Positions 9,814-21,100 of a DNA stretch of 64,000 nt are shown here, piece after piece. The first letter of the stretch is position 1. Each line of letters starts with the position of its first letter. A model generated the notes under the pieces. The model worked only from the letters and a program-made list of their open reading frames with translations, was not told the origin of the DNA and ran no database searches. The stretch is from UBA7985 sp038141425. Lineage in GTDB: Bacteria; Pseudomonadota; Alphaproteobacteria; UBA7985. The translations under genes and the position numbers were made by a program. The stretch lies in the NCBI GenBank assembly GCA_038141425.1, contig JAYQIC010000005.1, positions 62,001-126,000 of the forward strand, in the 5' to 3' direction.

Positions 9814-11343
9814 GTGCTGGGTTGGATCACCCATCCTTTCGCCGGGCTCGGGCTGCTCTGGGTCATGGGCCGCGAAGGCGCCACCGACATCGCCCTGCGT
9901 CTCGCGCCCGCGCGCAGCCTGCCGGCCCGGGTTCTGCGTATCCTGAGCCTGCTCAAAGGGGGCAAGGCCCGGTCGCGGACCGCAGGCACGAACCTCGCCA
10001 TCGCCCTCAAACGGCTTGGCCCGACGTACATCAAACTCGGTCAGATCCTCTCCACCCGTGCTGATCTGATCGGTGAAGACGCGGCGGCGGATCTGTCGGC
10101 GCTGCAGGATCAGCTCGAACCCTTCGACGACCGCACGGCGCGGCGGATCCTCACCGAGGCGCTGGGACAGCCGGTCGAGGACGTCTTTGCCGACTTTGGC
10201 CCGGCCTTCAGCGCTGCATCGGTCGCGCAGGTCCACTTTGCCACCCTGCATGGCGGAGAGGAGGTCGCGGTCAAAATCCTGCGCCCGGATATCGAGTGCC
10301 GGTTCGTGCGCGAGCTCACCTTTCTGCGTTGGGCGGCGGGCTTCGCGCAGGCGCTGGTCCCTGATCTGCGCCGCGCCCGGCCGGTGGGGATCATCGACGT
10401 GCTGCGTGAGCAGACCGCCATGGAACTCGACCTGCGGCTCGAAGCCGCCGCAGCGGACCAGATGGCGCGCAACTTCGCCGACCGCGGCACCCTGCGCACG
10501 CCGGCGCCGTTCTGGGATCTGACGTCTCAGCGGGTGCTGGTCATGGCCCGGGTCGAAGGCACCAGCATCGATGAGCGTGACCTGCTCCGTGAGCAGGGCC
10601 ACGACCTCGAAGCCGTGCTGACCAATGCCGCCACCTGTTTCTTCGAGGCGGTGTTCGAAGACGGCTTCTTTCACGGTGATCAGCACGCGGGCAACATGTT
10701 CATCGACGTCGATGGCAAGGTCGTTTTCGTCGATTTCGGTATCGTCGGGCGGCTGGACTGGAAGGGCCGGGTCTTCCTCGCCGATCTGATGAGTTTCCTG
10801 CTCGAGGGCGACTACGACGGCCTCGCCCGGCGTTACGCGGAAGAAGGCTACCTGCCGCGTTCTGCCTCGACTCAGGCTTTCGCGCTGGCGCTGCGCTCGG
10901 TGGCCGAGCCGATCGTCAACCAACCGCTGGAGCGGGTGTCCTTCGCCCGGCTGCTGGGGCAGTTGCTGGCTATGGGCCGCACCTTTGACATGAGCCTGCA
11001 GCCCGATCTGTTCCTGCTCCAGAAGAATATGCTGATGGCCGAGGGCATCGCCCGGTCGCTGTCGCCCGACATCAACATCTGGGACATCGCGCGGCCGCTG
11101 GTGCGCGACTGGATGATCGAGTACCGCAATCCGGTGGCGCAGCTCTCCGGGCACGCCGAAACCGCGCTGGCGGCGGCCGGGCGCTTGCCAAGCATGCTCG
11201 AAGAGGCCGAAAGTGCGCTTAAGGATCTGAACGCCGAAATGAACCGCCGCCGTTCGGCGGGGTCGGTCTGGTTGGGTTTCGCGCTGGCGGCGGTCGTCGG
11301 CGCCGGGCTGATGTGGCTGGTTCTGCAGGCGACGGGAGGTTAG
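9814..11343 (+). CDS. ubiB: Ubiquinone biosynthesis protein kinase-like UbiB
   Basis: Member of the ABC1/ADCK (UbiB) family of atypical kinase-like ATPases needed for ubiquinone synthesis. GTG start, 509 residues, complete. Diagnostic elements are the KxGQ-containing segment YIKLGQILSTRADLIG, the VKILRP lysine region, FFHGDQHAGNMFID with the catalytic loop, and VFVDFGIVGRL with the metal-binding Asp. Two hydrophobic segments at the C-terminus (WLGFALAAVVGAGLMWLVLQ) anchor it in the membrane. It lies between ubiE and coaBC, a standard alphaproteobacterial order. Confidence 0.97.
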   Translation: MLGWITHPFAGLGLLWVMGREGATDIALRLAPARSLPARVLRILSLLKGGKARSRTAGTNLAIALKRLGPTYIKLGQILSTRADLIGEDAAADLSALQDQLEPFDDRTARRILTEALGQPVEDVFADFGPAFSAASVAQVHFATLHGGEEVAVKILRPDIECRFVRELTFLRWAAGFAQALVPDLRRARPVGIIDVLREQTAMELDLRLEAAAADQMARNFADRGTLRTPAPFWDLTSQRVLVMARVEGTSIDERDLLREQGHDLEAVLTNAATCFFEAVFEDGFFHGDQHAGNMFIDVDGKVVFVDFGIVGRLDWKGRVFLADLMSFLLEGDYDGLARRYAEEGYLPRSASTQAFALALRSVAEPIVNQPLERVSFARLLGQLLAMGRTFDMSLQPDLFLLQKNMLMAEGIARSLSPDINIWDIARPLVRDWMIEYRNPVAQLSGHAETALAAAGRLPSMLEEAESALKDLNAEMNRRRSAGSVWLGFALAAVVGAGLMWLVLQATGG

Positions 11344-11346
11344 AGC

Positions 11347-12551
11347 ATGGCACTGGCGGGCAAGCAGATATTGCTGATCGTCTCCGGCGGGATCGCAGCC
11401 TACAAGGCGGCGGTTCTGGTGCGGCGGCTGAAGGACGCCGGTGCCACCGTGGTGCCGATCCTGACCAAGGGCGGCGCCCAGTTCATCACCCCGCTGACCC
11501 TCGCCGGACTGGCCGAGCACCCGGTCTACGAAGACCTGTTCAGCCTCAAGGACGAGGCCGAGATGGGGCACATCCGGCTGGCGCGCGAGGCCGACCTGAT
11601 CCTCGTGGCTCCGGCCAGCGCCGACCTGATCGGCCGGATGGCGGCCGGGCTGGCCGACGATCTGGCTTCGACCACGCTGCTCGCGGCCGATGGCCCGGTG
11701 GCTATTGCGCCCTCAATGAACCCGTGATGTGGGCCAACCCGGCGACGCAGGCCAACGTCCACGCCCTGATGGCGCGCGGCGTCCACGTCTGGGGTCCGAC
11801 CGATGGCGACATGGCCTGCGGCGAGATCGGCTCGGGACGCCTGACGGAGCCCGAAGACCTCGTTGCGCTTGCTGAAGCCTTCTTCGCGCCTAAACCGCTC
11901 GCCGGGAAGCGCGCGCTGGTCACGTCCGGACCGACCCACGAGCCGATCGACCCGGTGCGGGTCATGGCCAACCGCTCTTCAGGCCAGCAGGGGCAGGCCG
12001 TAGCCGCCGCGCTCGCCGCCGCCGGGGCTGACGTGACCCTCGTCACCGGGCCGGTGGCCCTGCCCCCGCCGGTCGGCGTGCAGGTCCAGCGGGTCGAGAC
12101 CGCCGACGAAATGCTCGCCGCGGCGCAGGCCGCGCTCCCAGCTGATATCGCCGTCTTTGCTGCGGCGGTTGCGGACTGGAAGCCCAAGGATGCTTCGCCC
12201 GAAAAGCTGAAAAAGCAGGCCGACCACGACGAGCTCGAACTCCGCTTCGTCAAGAACCCCGATATCCTCGCCACCATCGCGCAGGGCGAGCCGCGCCCCG
12301 GTCTGGTGGTGGGCTTTGCTGCCGAAACTAAAAACCTCGTCGATAATGCCCGCGCCAAGCGCCGGAAAAAGCAGGTCGACTGGATCCTCGCCAACGATGT
12401 CTCTGGCGGCGCGGTCTTCGGCGCAGCGAACAACGCCATCACGCTGGTCACGGGCGACGGGGCCGACGACGTGGAAACCTGGCCCGAGCTGAGCAAGTCG
12501 CAGGTCGCCGCCCGCCTCGTGGCACGCATGGTCGAGGCGCTGGAACCATGA
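11347..12551 (+). CDS. coaBC: Phosphopantothenoylcysteine decarboxylase/synthetase
   Basis: Bifunctional coenzyme A enzyme: CoaC (flavoprotein decarboxylase) at the N-terminus and CoaB (CTP-dependent ligase) at the C-terminus. N-terminal ILLIVSGGIAAYKA and the IAPSMN region mark CoaC; TSGPTHEPIDPVRVMANRSSG, VFAAAVADW and the VKNPDILATI segment mark CoaB. One base is missing near 11722: the PxMN...MW motif reads MNP then stop, and continues as MWANPATQ in the next frame. Length after repair is about 401 residues, as expected. It starts 3 bases after ubiB and overlaps dut by 4 bases, so it is part of the same operon. Confidence 0.95.
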
Positions 12552-13011
12552 CGATGCCCGCTTCCGCGACGGTCAAGGTGCCGCTCAAGCGGCTGGACAA
12601 CGGCGCTGATCTGGCGCTGCCCCAGTACGAGACCGCCGGATCAGCCGGCGCCGATATCCGCGCTGCCGTCGACGCACCGCTGCGGTTGGAACCCGGACAA
12701 CGGGCGCTGGTCCCCGCGGGCTTCGCGATGGCCCTTCCCGCCGGGTACGAGGCGCAAGTCCGCCCCGCTCCGGCCTCGCGGTCAAGAACGGCATCACCGT
12801 CCTGAATGCGCCGGGCACCATCGACAGCGACTATCGCGGCGAAGTGCGGGTGCCGCTGATCAACCTCGGCGACGAAGCCTTTACCATCGAGCGCGGGATG
12901 CGCATCGCCCAGCTGGTCATCGCTCCGGTGGTGCAGGCCGGCTTCAACGAGGGCAGCGACCTCGACGAGACCGAGCGCGGGGAAGGTGGCTTCGGATCGA
13001 CCGGTGTCTGA
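12548..13011 (+). CDS. dut: dUTP diphosphatase
   Basis: Hydrolyses dUTP to dUMP and keeps uracil out of DNA. Motif 1 AGSAGADIRA, motif 3 GTIDSDYRGEV, motif 4 ERGMRIAQLVI and the C-terminal arm RGEGGFGSTGV are all present. One base is missing near 12772: motif 2 should read VRPRSGLAVKNGI, but as given the frame runs into SRSRTASPS and stops at 12805. Repaired length is about 155 residues, normal. It overlaps coaBC at the start (ATGA) and the following adenylyltransferase gene at the end. Confidence 0.94.
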
Positions 13012-13766
13012 GGACCGCCCCGACCTTCCCTTGGATGAAGACGAGGCGCTGAGCCGCTTCAGCGACACCGACCTCGAGCGCTTTGCCCGGCAGCTGGTGC
13101 TGCCGGAGATCGGCGCGCGCGGGCAACTGCGGCTGTCGCAGGCGCGGGTCGCGCTGGTCGGGCTGGGCGGCATCGGCTGCCCGGCGGCGCAGGCGCTGGC
13201 CCAATGCGGGATCGGTACGCTGGGGCTGATAGACCCCGATACAGTGTCGCTGTCCAACCTGCCGCGGCAGATGCTGTTCCGTGCTGCCGATGTCGGTCGA
13301 CCCAAGGCGCTGGTCGCCGCCGAAGTGCTGGAGGAGGCCAGCCCCGGGCTATCGGTGACGTTGCGCTCGACCCGGTCCGGGCCGGGACGGCCGAACGGCT
13401 GCTGAGTGGCTACGATCTGGTCATCGACGGCAGTGATAACTTCGACACCCGTGTGGTGGTCGCCGACTGGTGCCAAAGCGAGGGTCACCCTTCACCCGGC
13501 GGTGCTCGCTTGGTTGCGGCATCGGTGATCGGGACCGAGGGCAACTGCTGTGCCTCGACCGCGATGCTCCGCGCTACAGTGACCTGTTCCCCGAGGGACC
13601 ACCGCCCGAGCAGAACTGCGCCGATGTCGGTGTGCTGGCGACCGCGTCGATGCTGATGGGCCAGCTCGCGGCTCATGCGGCGGTGCAGTGGCTGGTCACG
13701 GATGAACGGCCCGCCGCGCAGCTGATTTCCACCTGGCCGCTGCGCATTATGCGCCTTCAAGTGTAG
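12986..13766 (+). CDS. MoeB/ThiF-type adenylyltransferase
   Basis: E1-like enzyme that adenylates the C-terminal Gly of a ubiquitin-fold sulfur carrier (MoaD or ThiS). The nucleotide-binding loop GLGGIGCPAAQALAQCGIG, the DPDTVSLSNLPRQMLF segment and the C-terminal NCADVGVLATASMLMGQLAA are typical of MoeB. Two frame breaks (near 13365 and 13540) split it into three frames; the pieces are collinear and no conserved block is missing. The start is GTG at 12986 or GTG at 13004; the latter overlaps the dut stop more compactly. Placement after dut is typical in alphaproteobacteria. MoeB versus ThiF cannot be settled without the carrier gene, which is not in the window. Confidence 0.88.
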
Positions 13767-13981
13767 TTCGGGCCTCTCGGAGCCGTTTCGGAAGCGATTT
13801 ATCAAGAAAATCAGCTAAAACACTTGAATATATAGATTCTGTTCGTCATAGATTGAGGGTCTGTGCGCCGTGAAATTTCATCTGCGCGGGATTTAACGCA
13901 CCGGCACAATATTTTTATACGTGATTTGACGGACTCATTACCGTGCTACTCAGTGGTTCCAGCCGTCGGGTGGGAAATTCC
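13767..13981 (+). promoter_or_regulatory. AT-rich leader region before SH3-domain gene
   Basis: This 215-bp gap has stretches such as 13806-13840 and 13905-13930 that are clearly more AT-rich than the surrounding genes, consistent with the promoter of the exported SH3-domain gene. No gene is apparent in it. No single -35/-10 pair stands out. Confidence 0.4.
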
Positions 13982-14509
13982 ATGCCCACCCTGCGGCGCC
14001 TGACCTGGCTTCTTTCGATTTCTCTCGTGCTGCTCGGCGCTGTGATGGCGCTTGCGCCCACCGCGCAGGCTCAGTCGCAGAGCGTTGGCCGGGTGACGGG
14101 CGAGGTGCTGCCGCGCTGGGTTTCCCTCAAGGACGAAGACGCCTACCTCCGCCGTGGTCCGACCAAGACCCATGCAATCGAGTGGGTCTACCAGCGTCAG
14201 TATATGCCGATCGAAGTTGTGGCTGAGTTCGGCAACTGGCGCCGGGTCCGCGACCGCGACGGGACTCTGGGCTGGATGGGGCGCTCGGTGCTGGCCAATC
14301 ACCGCACGGGCATGGTGCAGGCCGATATGACCCCGCTGTTCCGCGGCAACACGCAGGACTCCAACGTGCTCGCCTACCTCGAAGAAGACGTGGTGGTGCA
14401 TCTGAAGAGCTGTAAGGACTACTGGTGTCAGGTACAGGTCGAGAACCTGACCGGCTGGCTACCCACATCGGTGATCTACGGTGTCTACGCCGGCGAAGAA
14501 ATCAACTGA
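13982..14509 (+). CDS. Exported bacterial SH3-domain protein
   Basis: Small periplasmic protein of 175 residues from the ATG at 13982, chosen because it directly yields a signal peptide (RRLTWLLSISLVLLGAVMAL, cleavage after AQA). The mature part holds two SH3-like repeats: AYLRRGPTKTHAIEWVYQRQ with NWRRVRDRDGTLGWM, and a second copy ending in CQVQVENLTGWLPTS. This matches the alphaproteobacterial SH3_4/DUF1058 family. Such domains usually bind peptide stems of peptidoglycan or partner proteins; the specific role is not known. An 18-bp weak hairpin (14517-14534) follows the stop and may terminate transcription. Confidence 0.85.
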   Translation: MPTLRRLTWLLSISLVLLGAVMALAPTAQAQSQSVGRVTGEVLPRWVSLKDEDAYLRRGPTKTHAIEWVYQRQYMPIEVVAEFGNWRRVRDRDGTLGWMGRSVLANHRTGMVQADMTPLFRGNTQDSNVLAYLEEDVVVHLKSCKDYWCQVQVENLTGWLPTSVIYGVYAGEEIN

Positions 14510-14572
14510 TTTCGCCGCCATCCCCCGTGATGGCTCTTGTACTCATAATGTTCTCGTGCGAGCTTGCCCGCT

Positions 14573-15058
14573 ATGGGCGAGTCACAGCATGACCTTTTCC
14601 GGATTACGGTAGAAACCGAGGCAGAAACCGGCCGCATCGCTGCGGCTGTGGGCCGGGGGCTGTCGTCCGGCGACTGCGTGCTGCTGCAGGGTGATTTGGG
14701 GGCGGGGAAGACCGCCTTTGCCCGCGCGCTGATCCGGTCGCTGGCCGGGGATCCCGATCTGATCGTACCCAGCCCGACCTTTACCCTCAGTCAGAGCTAC
14801 GACCTGCCCGACTTTGCCTTGACTCACTTCGATCTTTACCGACTGGGAGAGGCCGAAGAGGTCTTCGATCTGGGCTGGGAAGACGCGCGCGCCGACGGCG
14901 TGACCCTGGTGGAATGGCCCGAGCGGCTTGGGCCGCTCCGGCCGCCTGAGGCGCTGGAAATCCGGCTCGAGGCCAAGGGCGCCGGAGAAGAGCAGCGGCA
15001 GCTGCACGGGATTGGCGGACCCTCTTGGGCGTCGCGTTTAGGCTCGATTTTCTCATGA
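14573..15058 (+). CDS. tsaE: tRNA threonylcarbamoyladenosine biosynthesis ATPase TsaE
   Basis: ATPase partner of TsaB/TsaD in making t6A at position 37 of ANN-decoding tRNAs. Start ATG at 14573 gives MGESQHDLFRI; an upstream TTG at 14564 is less likely. Walker A GDLGAGKTAF, the SPTFTLSQSY segment, the HFDLYRLG motif and LVEWPERLG are all characteristic. 161 residues, complete. Its stop overlaps the addB start (ATGA). In many relatives a phosphotransferase and a nucleotidyltransferase lie between tsaE and addB; they are absent here. Confidence 0.96.
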   Translation: MGESQHDLFRITVETEAETGRIAAAVGRGLSSGDCVLLQGDLGAGKTAFARALIRSLAGDPDLIVPSPTFTLSQSYDLPDFALTHFDLYRLGEAEEVFDLGWEDARADGVTLVEWPERLGPLRPPEALEIRLEAKGAGEEQRQLHGIGGPSWASRLGSIFS

Positions 15059-18000
15059 AAATCAGGGGCTTGTACAATATTTCGTCCCACGACGATTTCG
15101 GCATGACCTTCGCGCGTGGACTGCTCGAAGCCGATCTGGACCTCGCCGACGCGCTGATATTGCTGCCCAACCGTCGCGCCTGCCGGAGCCTGCAGACGAC
15201 CTTCCTGCGCCTGCGTGAGGGCGAGGCGCTGCTGCTGCCCCGGATGGTGCCCATGGGCGACCTGTCCGACGAAGACGCAGTGGGAGAGTCCATCGCCGGG
15301 GGCATCGACCCCGAGGCACTGCCCGACGCGGATCTCGACCTGCCCGACGCCTGGCCCAAGCTGCGGCGCGAAGCGGTTCTGGCGGAACTGGTCGCCTACA
15401 AGGACCAGTCGCTGCCGCCCCATCATGTCATGGCCCTGGCGCAGGAGCTGGCGCGGCTCATGGACCAGATCGAGACGGAGGGCATCCGCCCCGACCGCCT
15501 GCCTGAGTTGGTGCAGAACGAAGATCTCGCCGATCACTGGCAGAAATCGCTCCTGTTCCTGTCCATCCTCTACGAGGTCTGGCCGGGAATCGAAGCCGAC
15601 GCCGGGCTGATTTCCGCCGCGTCGCGCCGCCGCCGTTCTGTTGAAAACCAGATCAGGCAGTGGCGGCTGGCTGCACCGACCGGCCCAGTGATCGCGGCGG
15701 GCTCCACCGGTTCCATCCCCTCGACCCGGGACTTGCTCGCTGCCGTGCTGGCCTTGCCGCAGGGGCGGTGGTGCTGCCCGGACTGGACGAGGATCTGAGC
15801 GCGGACGCCTGGCGGGAAATCGGCCGCGAGGTGACCCATCCCCAGCACGGCTTTACCGAACTCCTGCAGGCCTTCGGCCGGGAACCCGGTGACGTGCAGC
15901 GCTGGCCCTGGTCCGGGACCGGGGAGCGCGAGGCACGCACCCGCCTGCTCTCCCGCGCCATGCTGCCCCCGGAGATGACCGCGAGTGACACCGAGGGCTG
16001 GAGGAGCAAGGCCGACCCAACGTTGTCGCCGGAGGCCATCGCTGCAGCCTTTGAGCAGGTAACGCTGTACGAGCTCGACGACGACGATACCGAGGCCAAG
16101 ACCATCGCGCTGGCGCTGCGCGACGGGTTGGACCGGCCAGCCTTTGTCTCCGCGCTGGTGACGCCCGACCGGATGCTGGCGACCCGCGTGCGGGGACACT
16201 TGCAGCGCTGGGGGATCGAGCCGGATGACTCCGCCGGTCTGCAACTGCACGAAACCCCGACCTTTAAATTCGCGCGGATCGTGCTCGATCTGGTGGGATC
16301 GCGGATCGATCATTTCGACCTGCTGGCGCTGCTGCACCACCCGCTATGCCTGCTCGGGCTGGACGAGGCCACGCGGCAGCGCGGGCGCGCCTTCCTCGAC
16401 CTCGAAGTCTTGCGCCGGACGGCGTCGGGGCAGGGCCTGACCCCGCTACAGGACTGGCTGCGCGCCAACCCCGCCAAACCCGGTGCGGCGCAAGCCCACG
16501 CCGTGCTCGACCGTGTGGCAGCGGCCACGCGCGCGCTGCGGGAGACGGCTGAACGGGCCAATGACGACCCGTGCTGGACCGCCTTTGACTGGCTGCTCGC
16601 CACCATGGAGTGTGTCGAGGCCCTGACCCAGAGCCCCGATGAGGCCGTGGGGTCGGTCGCCTGGGCCCAGACCGGGTCGGAGGCCATGGTCGCCTTCGTC
16701 AACGAATGGGCGCAGGCGCTGACCGAGCGCGGCCTGAGTGCCGCGCGCGCCGAGGCCGCATCCGCCGCCGAAGGCCCGCTGGCCGAGCGTCCATTGCCGC
16801 TACCGACCTTTTCCGCGCTGCTCGACCGCGCGGTGCAGGGCGTGAGCCTGCGGTCGCCCTTCCTCGGTCACCCCCGGGTGCTGATTCTTGGTGGGATCGA
16901 AGCCCGTCTGACCAGCGTCGACCGCATTATCCTCGGCGGCCTGAATGAAGGCACATGGCCAGCGGAAACCCAGCCCGGTCCGTGGATGTCCCGGCCCATG
17001 CGACGCGAGTTCGGCCTCCCTTCGGTCGAAAGGCGCATTGGCCTGTCTGCCCATGATTTCTGTCAGGCCTTTGGCCGGGCCGAAGTGATCCTGACCCGGG
17101 CCGGTCTCGTCGATGGGGGCGCGACGGTCCCCTCGCGCTTCATCAAGCGCTTGCTCGCCTTCCTCAAAATAACCAAATCCACGGCGGTGCTCGACCCGCC
17201 GGGCTGTGTTTCGAGACCGCCGCCCAGAACATCGACGCCGCCGACCAGCCCCGTGGCGCCCGGCCGCCCCGGCCCCGGCCACCGCTTTCCGCGCGGCCGA
17301 CGGCGTTTTCGGTTACTGCCATTGAGCGCTGGCTCAAAAACCCCTACGAAATTTACGTCAAGCACAGCCTGCGCCTGCGCCCGCTCGACCCCATCGGGGG
17401 TCGCGTTGATGCCGCCCTGCGTGGTACCGTCATCCACCAGGCGCTGGAGGACGTGGTGCGCGACCACCCCGGCCCGGTCGGTGAGGCCTACGAGGCGGTG
17501 GTGTTCAAGGCGCTCTACGATGGTTTTCGCGCCAGCGGGCTGACCGATGCTCAGGTGGCGCTGTGGCAGCCCCGGCTGGCGAAAATAGCGGCATGGTTCA
17601 GCCAAACCGAGGCCAGCATCCGCGCCCGTGGTCGCCATTCCGCTGCGATCGAGCAGGATGTCGAATACCGCTTCGAGGTCGAAGGCATCGAATACTGCCT
17701 GCGCTGTCGGGCCGACCGCATCGACCGCGACGCGCAGGGCAACCTGCACATCGTCGACTACAAGAGCGGCACGGTTCCTTCAGGCAAATCGGTGGCCGAA
17801 GGGCACAACCCGCAGCTCTCGCTCGAAGGCGCACTGATCGGGCGCGGTGCCTTCGAGGGCATCGACAGCACGGCCGTCGATCCACAGTCTCGAATACTGG
17901 CAGGTCGACGGCAAGGACGCCGGCGGGGTGATCAGGATCGTACCCAATAAGAAGGACGGTCCGGACGAGATCGAGGCGGTGATCAACGACAGTTGGTCCA

Positions 18001-18131
18001 ACCTGCTCGAGCTGATCGCCAAGTATCAGAACCCCGATGAGGCCTTCAAGGCGCGGGTGGTGCGCAAGGGCGACTACATCCACCTCGCCCGGCAGGATGA
18101 GTGGGAGGGCCGTAGCGTTGGCAACGACTGA
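15055..18131 (+). CDS. addB: Double-strand break repair protein AddB
   Basis: Helicase-like and nuclease subunit of AddAB, the alphaproteobacterial counterpart of RecBCD. The N-terminus includes ALILLPNRRACRSLQTTFLR; the middle has the LPTFSALLDRAV and LILGGIEARLTSVDRIILGGLNEGTWP region, and the C-terminus holds the RecB-like PD-(D/E)XK nuclease (ADRIDRDAQGNLHIVDYKSG). It is broken by frame shifts near 15765, 17190 and 17883, each joining collinear halves; about 1,025 residues when repaired, the normal size. Overlaps tsaE at its start and addA at its end. A Pro/Arg-rich linker (about 17240-17290) precedes the nuclease domain. Confidence 0.95.
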
Positions 18132-21100
18132 CCCCGCCAGCCTGTCAGTCCCGCTCTGGGATCCGGCGATCGACGGCCACGACCAGCCAGCGGTGATCCG
18201 CACGGCGACCGAGGGCCAGCGCCGCGCGGCCGATCCGCAGGTGACGGCATGGGTGGCGGCCTCCGCCGGGACTGGAAAGACCCGGGTGCTGACCAACCGC
18301 TTGCTGGCCCTGCTGCTCGAAGGGGGTGCAGCCCAGCCAGATCCTCGCGCTGACCTTTACCAAGGCCGCCGCTGCGGAGATGGCCGACCGGGTCAGCGAA
18401 GCGCTCGAAACTTGGGTCACGCTCAGCGATGAAAAGCTCCGCGAGGCGCTGTTCCGCCTCGCCGGTGAGCACCCGGATAAGGCGCAGATGGCGCTGGCCC
18501 GGCGGCTGTTCGCGCGGGTACTCGAGGCGCCGGGCGGGGTCAACATCCAGACTATCCACGCCTTCGCCCAGTCGTTGCTGGGGCGGTTCCCGGTCGAGGC
18601 CGGGGTCCAGCCCGGCTTCCGTGTGCTCGACAATGGCGAGGCCGACGCACTGCTCGAAACGGCGGTGGACCGGCACCTCATCGGCTTGGCGACCCGCGAC
18701 GACCCGGGCTCGGCCAAGGTGTTTCGAAGCCCTCGGCGAAGACAGCTTCCGCGCGGTTATCGCCGGATTGGTGCGGGAGCGGGGCAGGCTGCTGCGCCTG
18801 CGCGGGGCCAACAAGCTTCCCGCCGCCGATATTCTGGCACCATTGCGGGCCATGCTCGAGCTCGAAGACGGGATGACGCTGGAAGGCCTCCGCGATGCCC
18901 TCATCGGCGGGGGGCAGGCGCCGGAACCGGTCCGCGCCGCGCTGCGTGCCTATGCCGACTGGGCGCATAGAACCGGTAAAAAACCAAACCAACGGAATAC
19001 TGTCGCCTTCGACGCCATCGACTGGCTGGGTCTGCCCGATGACGCGGCACGTCGCCTGGCGTGGAAGACCTATCAGGATCTGCTGCTCAAAGCTGACGAT
19101 GAGCCCCGGGATTTCATCTACACATTGACCAAGGGTTTCGCCGGGGATGAACCCCGCTGCCTTTGAGGCGTTGGAACGAGGAGAAACAGCGGGTCTATGC
19201 GCTGCGCAACGCCATGAAAGCCCTGCAGCAGGCGGACATATCCGAGGCGCTGCTGGATACGGCCTTTGACGTGCTCGACGACTACGAGGCCACCAAGGCT
19301 GCGCGCAGCCGGGTCGATTTCGACGACCTGATCCTGCGCACCATCCGCCTGCTGACCGCCGAGGCAGGGGCGGGGCTGTGGGTCGCCTTCAAACTCGATC
19401 AGGGCCTGCGCCACGTGCTCGTCGATGAGGCGCAGGACACCAACCCCGACCAGTGGGCCATCGTCCGTGGGCTGACCAGCGCCTTTTACGACGGCACCGA
19501 CCCGGAGATGGGCCGCCCCGACGAGGGCTTCCGCACCAGTTTTGTCGTCGGTGATCTCAAGCAGTCGATCTACGGCTTCCAGCGCGCCGACCCGCAGGTG
19601 TTTCAGGCCATGAAGCGCCGCTTCGAGGATGACGTTGAGCGCGCCGGACAGCAGTGGATTGCGCAGACGCTCAACGTGACCTTCCGCTCCTCGCAGCCGA
19701 TCCTGACCGCGGTCGACTGCCTGTTCCGCCACGGCGAGAACGCCAGCGGGCTGACCTTCGACGGTGAAGGCTGGCCCGAGCACCTGTCGGGCAAGGCAGG
19801 CGCGGGCGGGCTGGTCGAGGTCTGGGCGCAGATCGAGCCGCCGCCGAAGGACAAGAACGCGCCGGTCAACCTGCTCGACGATGACGAAGACGAGGAAAGC
19901 CGCCCCGAAGTGGAGCTGGCCGAGATCCTCGCCGACCGCATTGCGCGCTGGACCCGGGGCGATGCAACGCCGGGCGATCCGGGCTGGCTGGAAGGGCGTC
20001 AGCGCCCGATGCGGCCGAGGACATCATGATCCTGATGCGGTCGCGCTCCGGGCCGTTCATCAGCACCCTGACACAGCGGCTCAAGACCCGGGGCGTGCGC
20101 GTGGCCGGGGCCGACCGGCTCAAGCTGCACGAGGAAATCGCGGTGCGCGACCTGATCGTGCTGAGCGAATACCTGCTCCAGCCCGCCGACGACCTGGCGC
20201 TGGCGACCGTGCTGCGCAGCCCGCTTTGCGGGATCAGCGAGACCCGCCTGTTCGACTGGGCCCACCACCGCGGTTTGGGCGAGACGCTGGAGACCGCCAT
20301 CGTCAAGGCTGCCGACGCCGGATCGGGCGAGGCGCAGACGGTGCTGGGGCTGATACGGACCCTGCGCGGGCAGCTGGCGTCTACCCCGCATGCCTTCTTC
20401 AGCTTCCTGCTCAACCGGCTGGGTGGATCGGAAAGGTTCTCCACCCGGCTGGGGCCTCAAGGGACGGACGCGCTGCGCGAGTTCCTGCGGGCGGCCCTGT
20501 CCTACGAGCGGTCCAACACGCCGACCTTGCCCGGCTTTCTGGGTTGGCTGCGCAAGGCGGAAATCGAGGTGAAGCGCGATCAGGACGCCACCGACGGCGG
20601 GGTGCGGATCATGACGGCACACGGCGCCAAGGGGCTGGAGGCGCCCGTCGTCATCCTGCCCCAGACCCATCGCTGGACCGATGACACCAGCCGCGACCGC
20701 CTGCGCTGGTGGGACCCGGAGCCTGTCGAAGACGGCGCCTTCAACTTCGATGCCCGGCCGCTGCCTTACTGGAAGCCCAGTGGCTCCGACCGTCCCCACC
20801 AGACCGCGACACTGGAACTCGTTGAAAAGCAGCGGGTGATGGAAGAGGAACGGCGCCTGCTCTACGTCGCCATGACCCGCGCTGAGGAGCGGCTCTATAT
20901 CACCGGCTGGAAGACCCAGAAGCAGGGCAACGACAAAGACAAGGCTGCGAGCACCCCCGCCGCCCAGTCCTGGTACGATCAGGTCAAGGAAGCCTTCGAA
21001 GCCGCCGACCCGGCGATCGGCATCGAACGGCTGACAGCGGTGGAGGGAGAAGGCTGCGCCCCTGTTCCGGCTCTACAGCCCGCACCAGCCGGCCTCTGAA

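Noticed and set aside
9616..11571. Long minus-strand open frame opposite ubiB
   Set aside because: It is the antisense shadow of ubiB in a GC-rich genome: no start context, no known motif, highly polar and repetitive composition.
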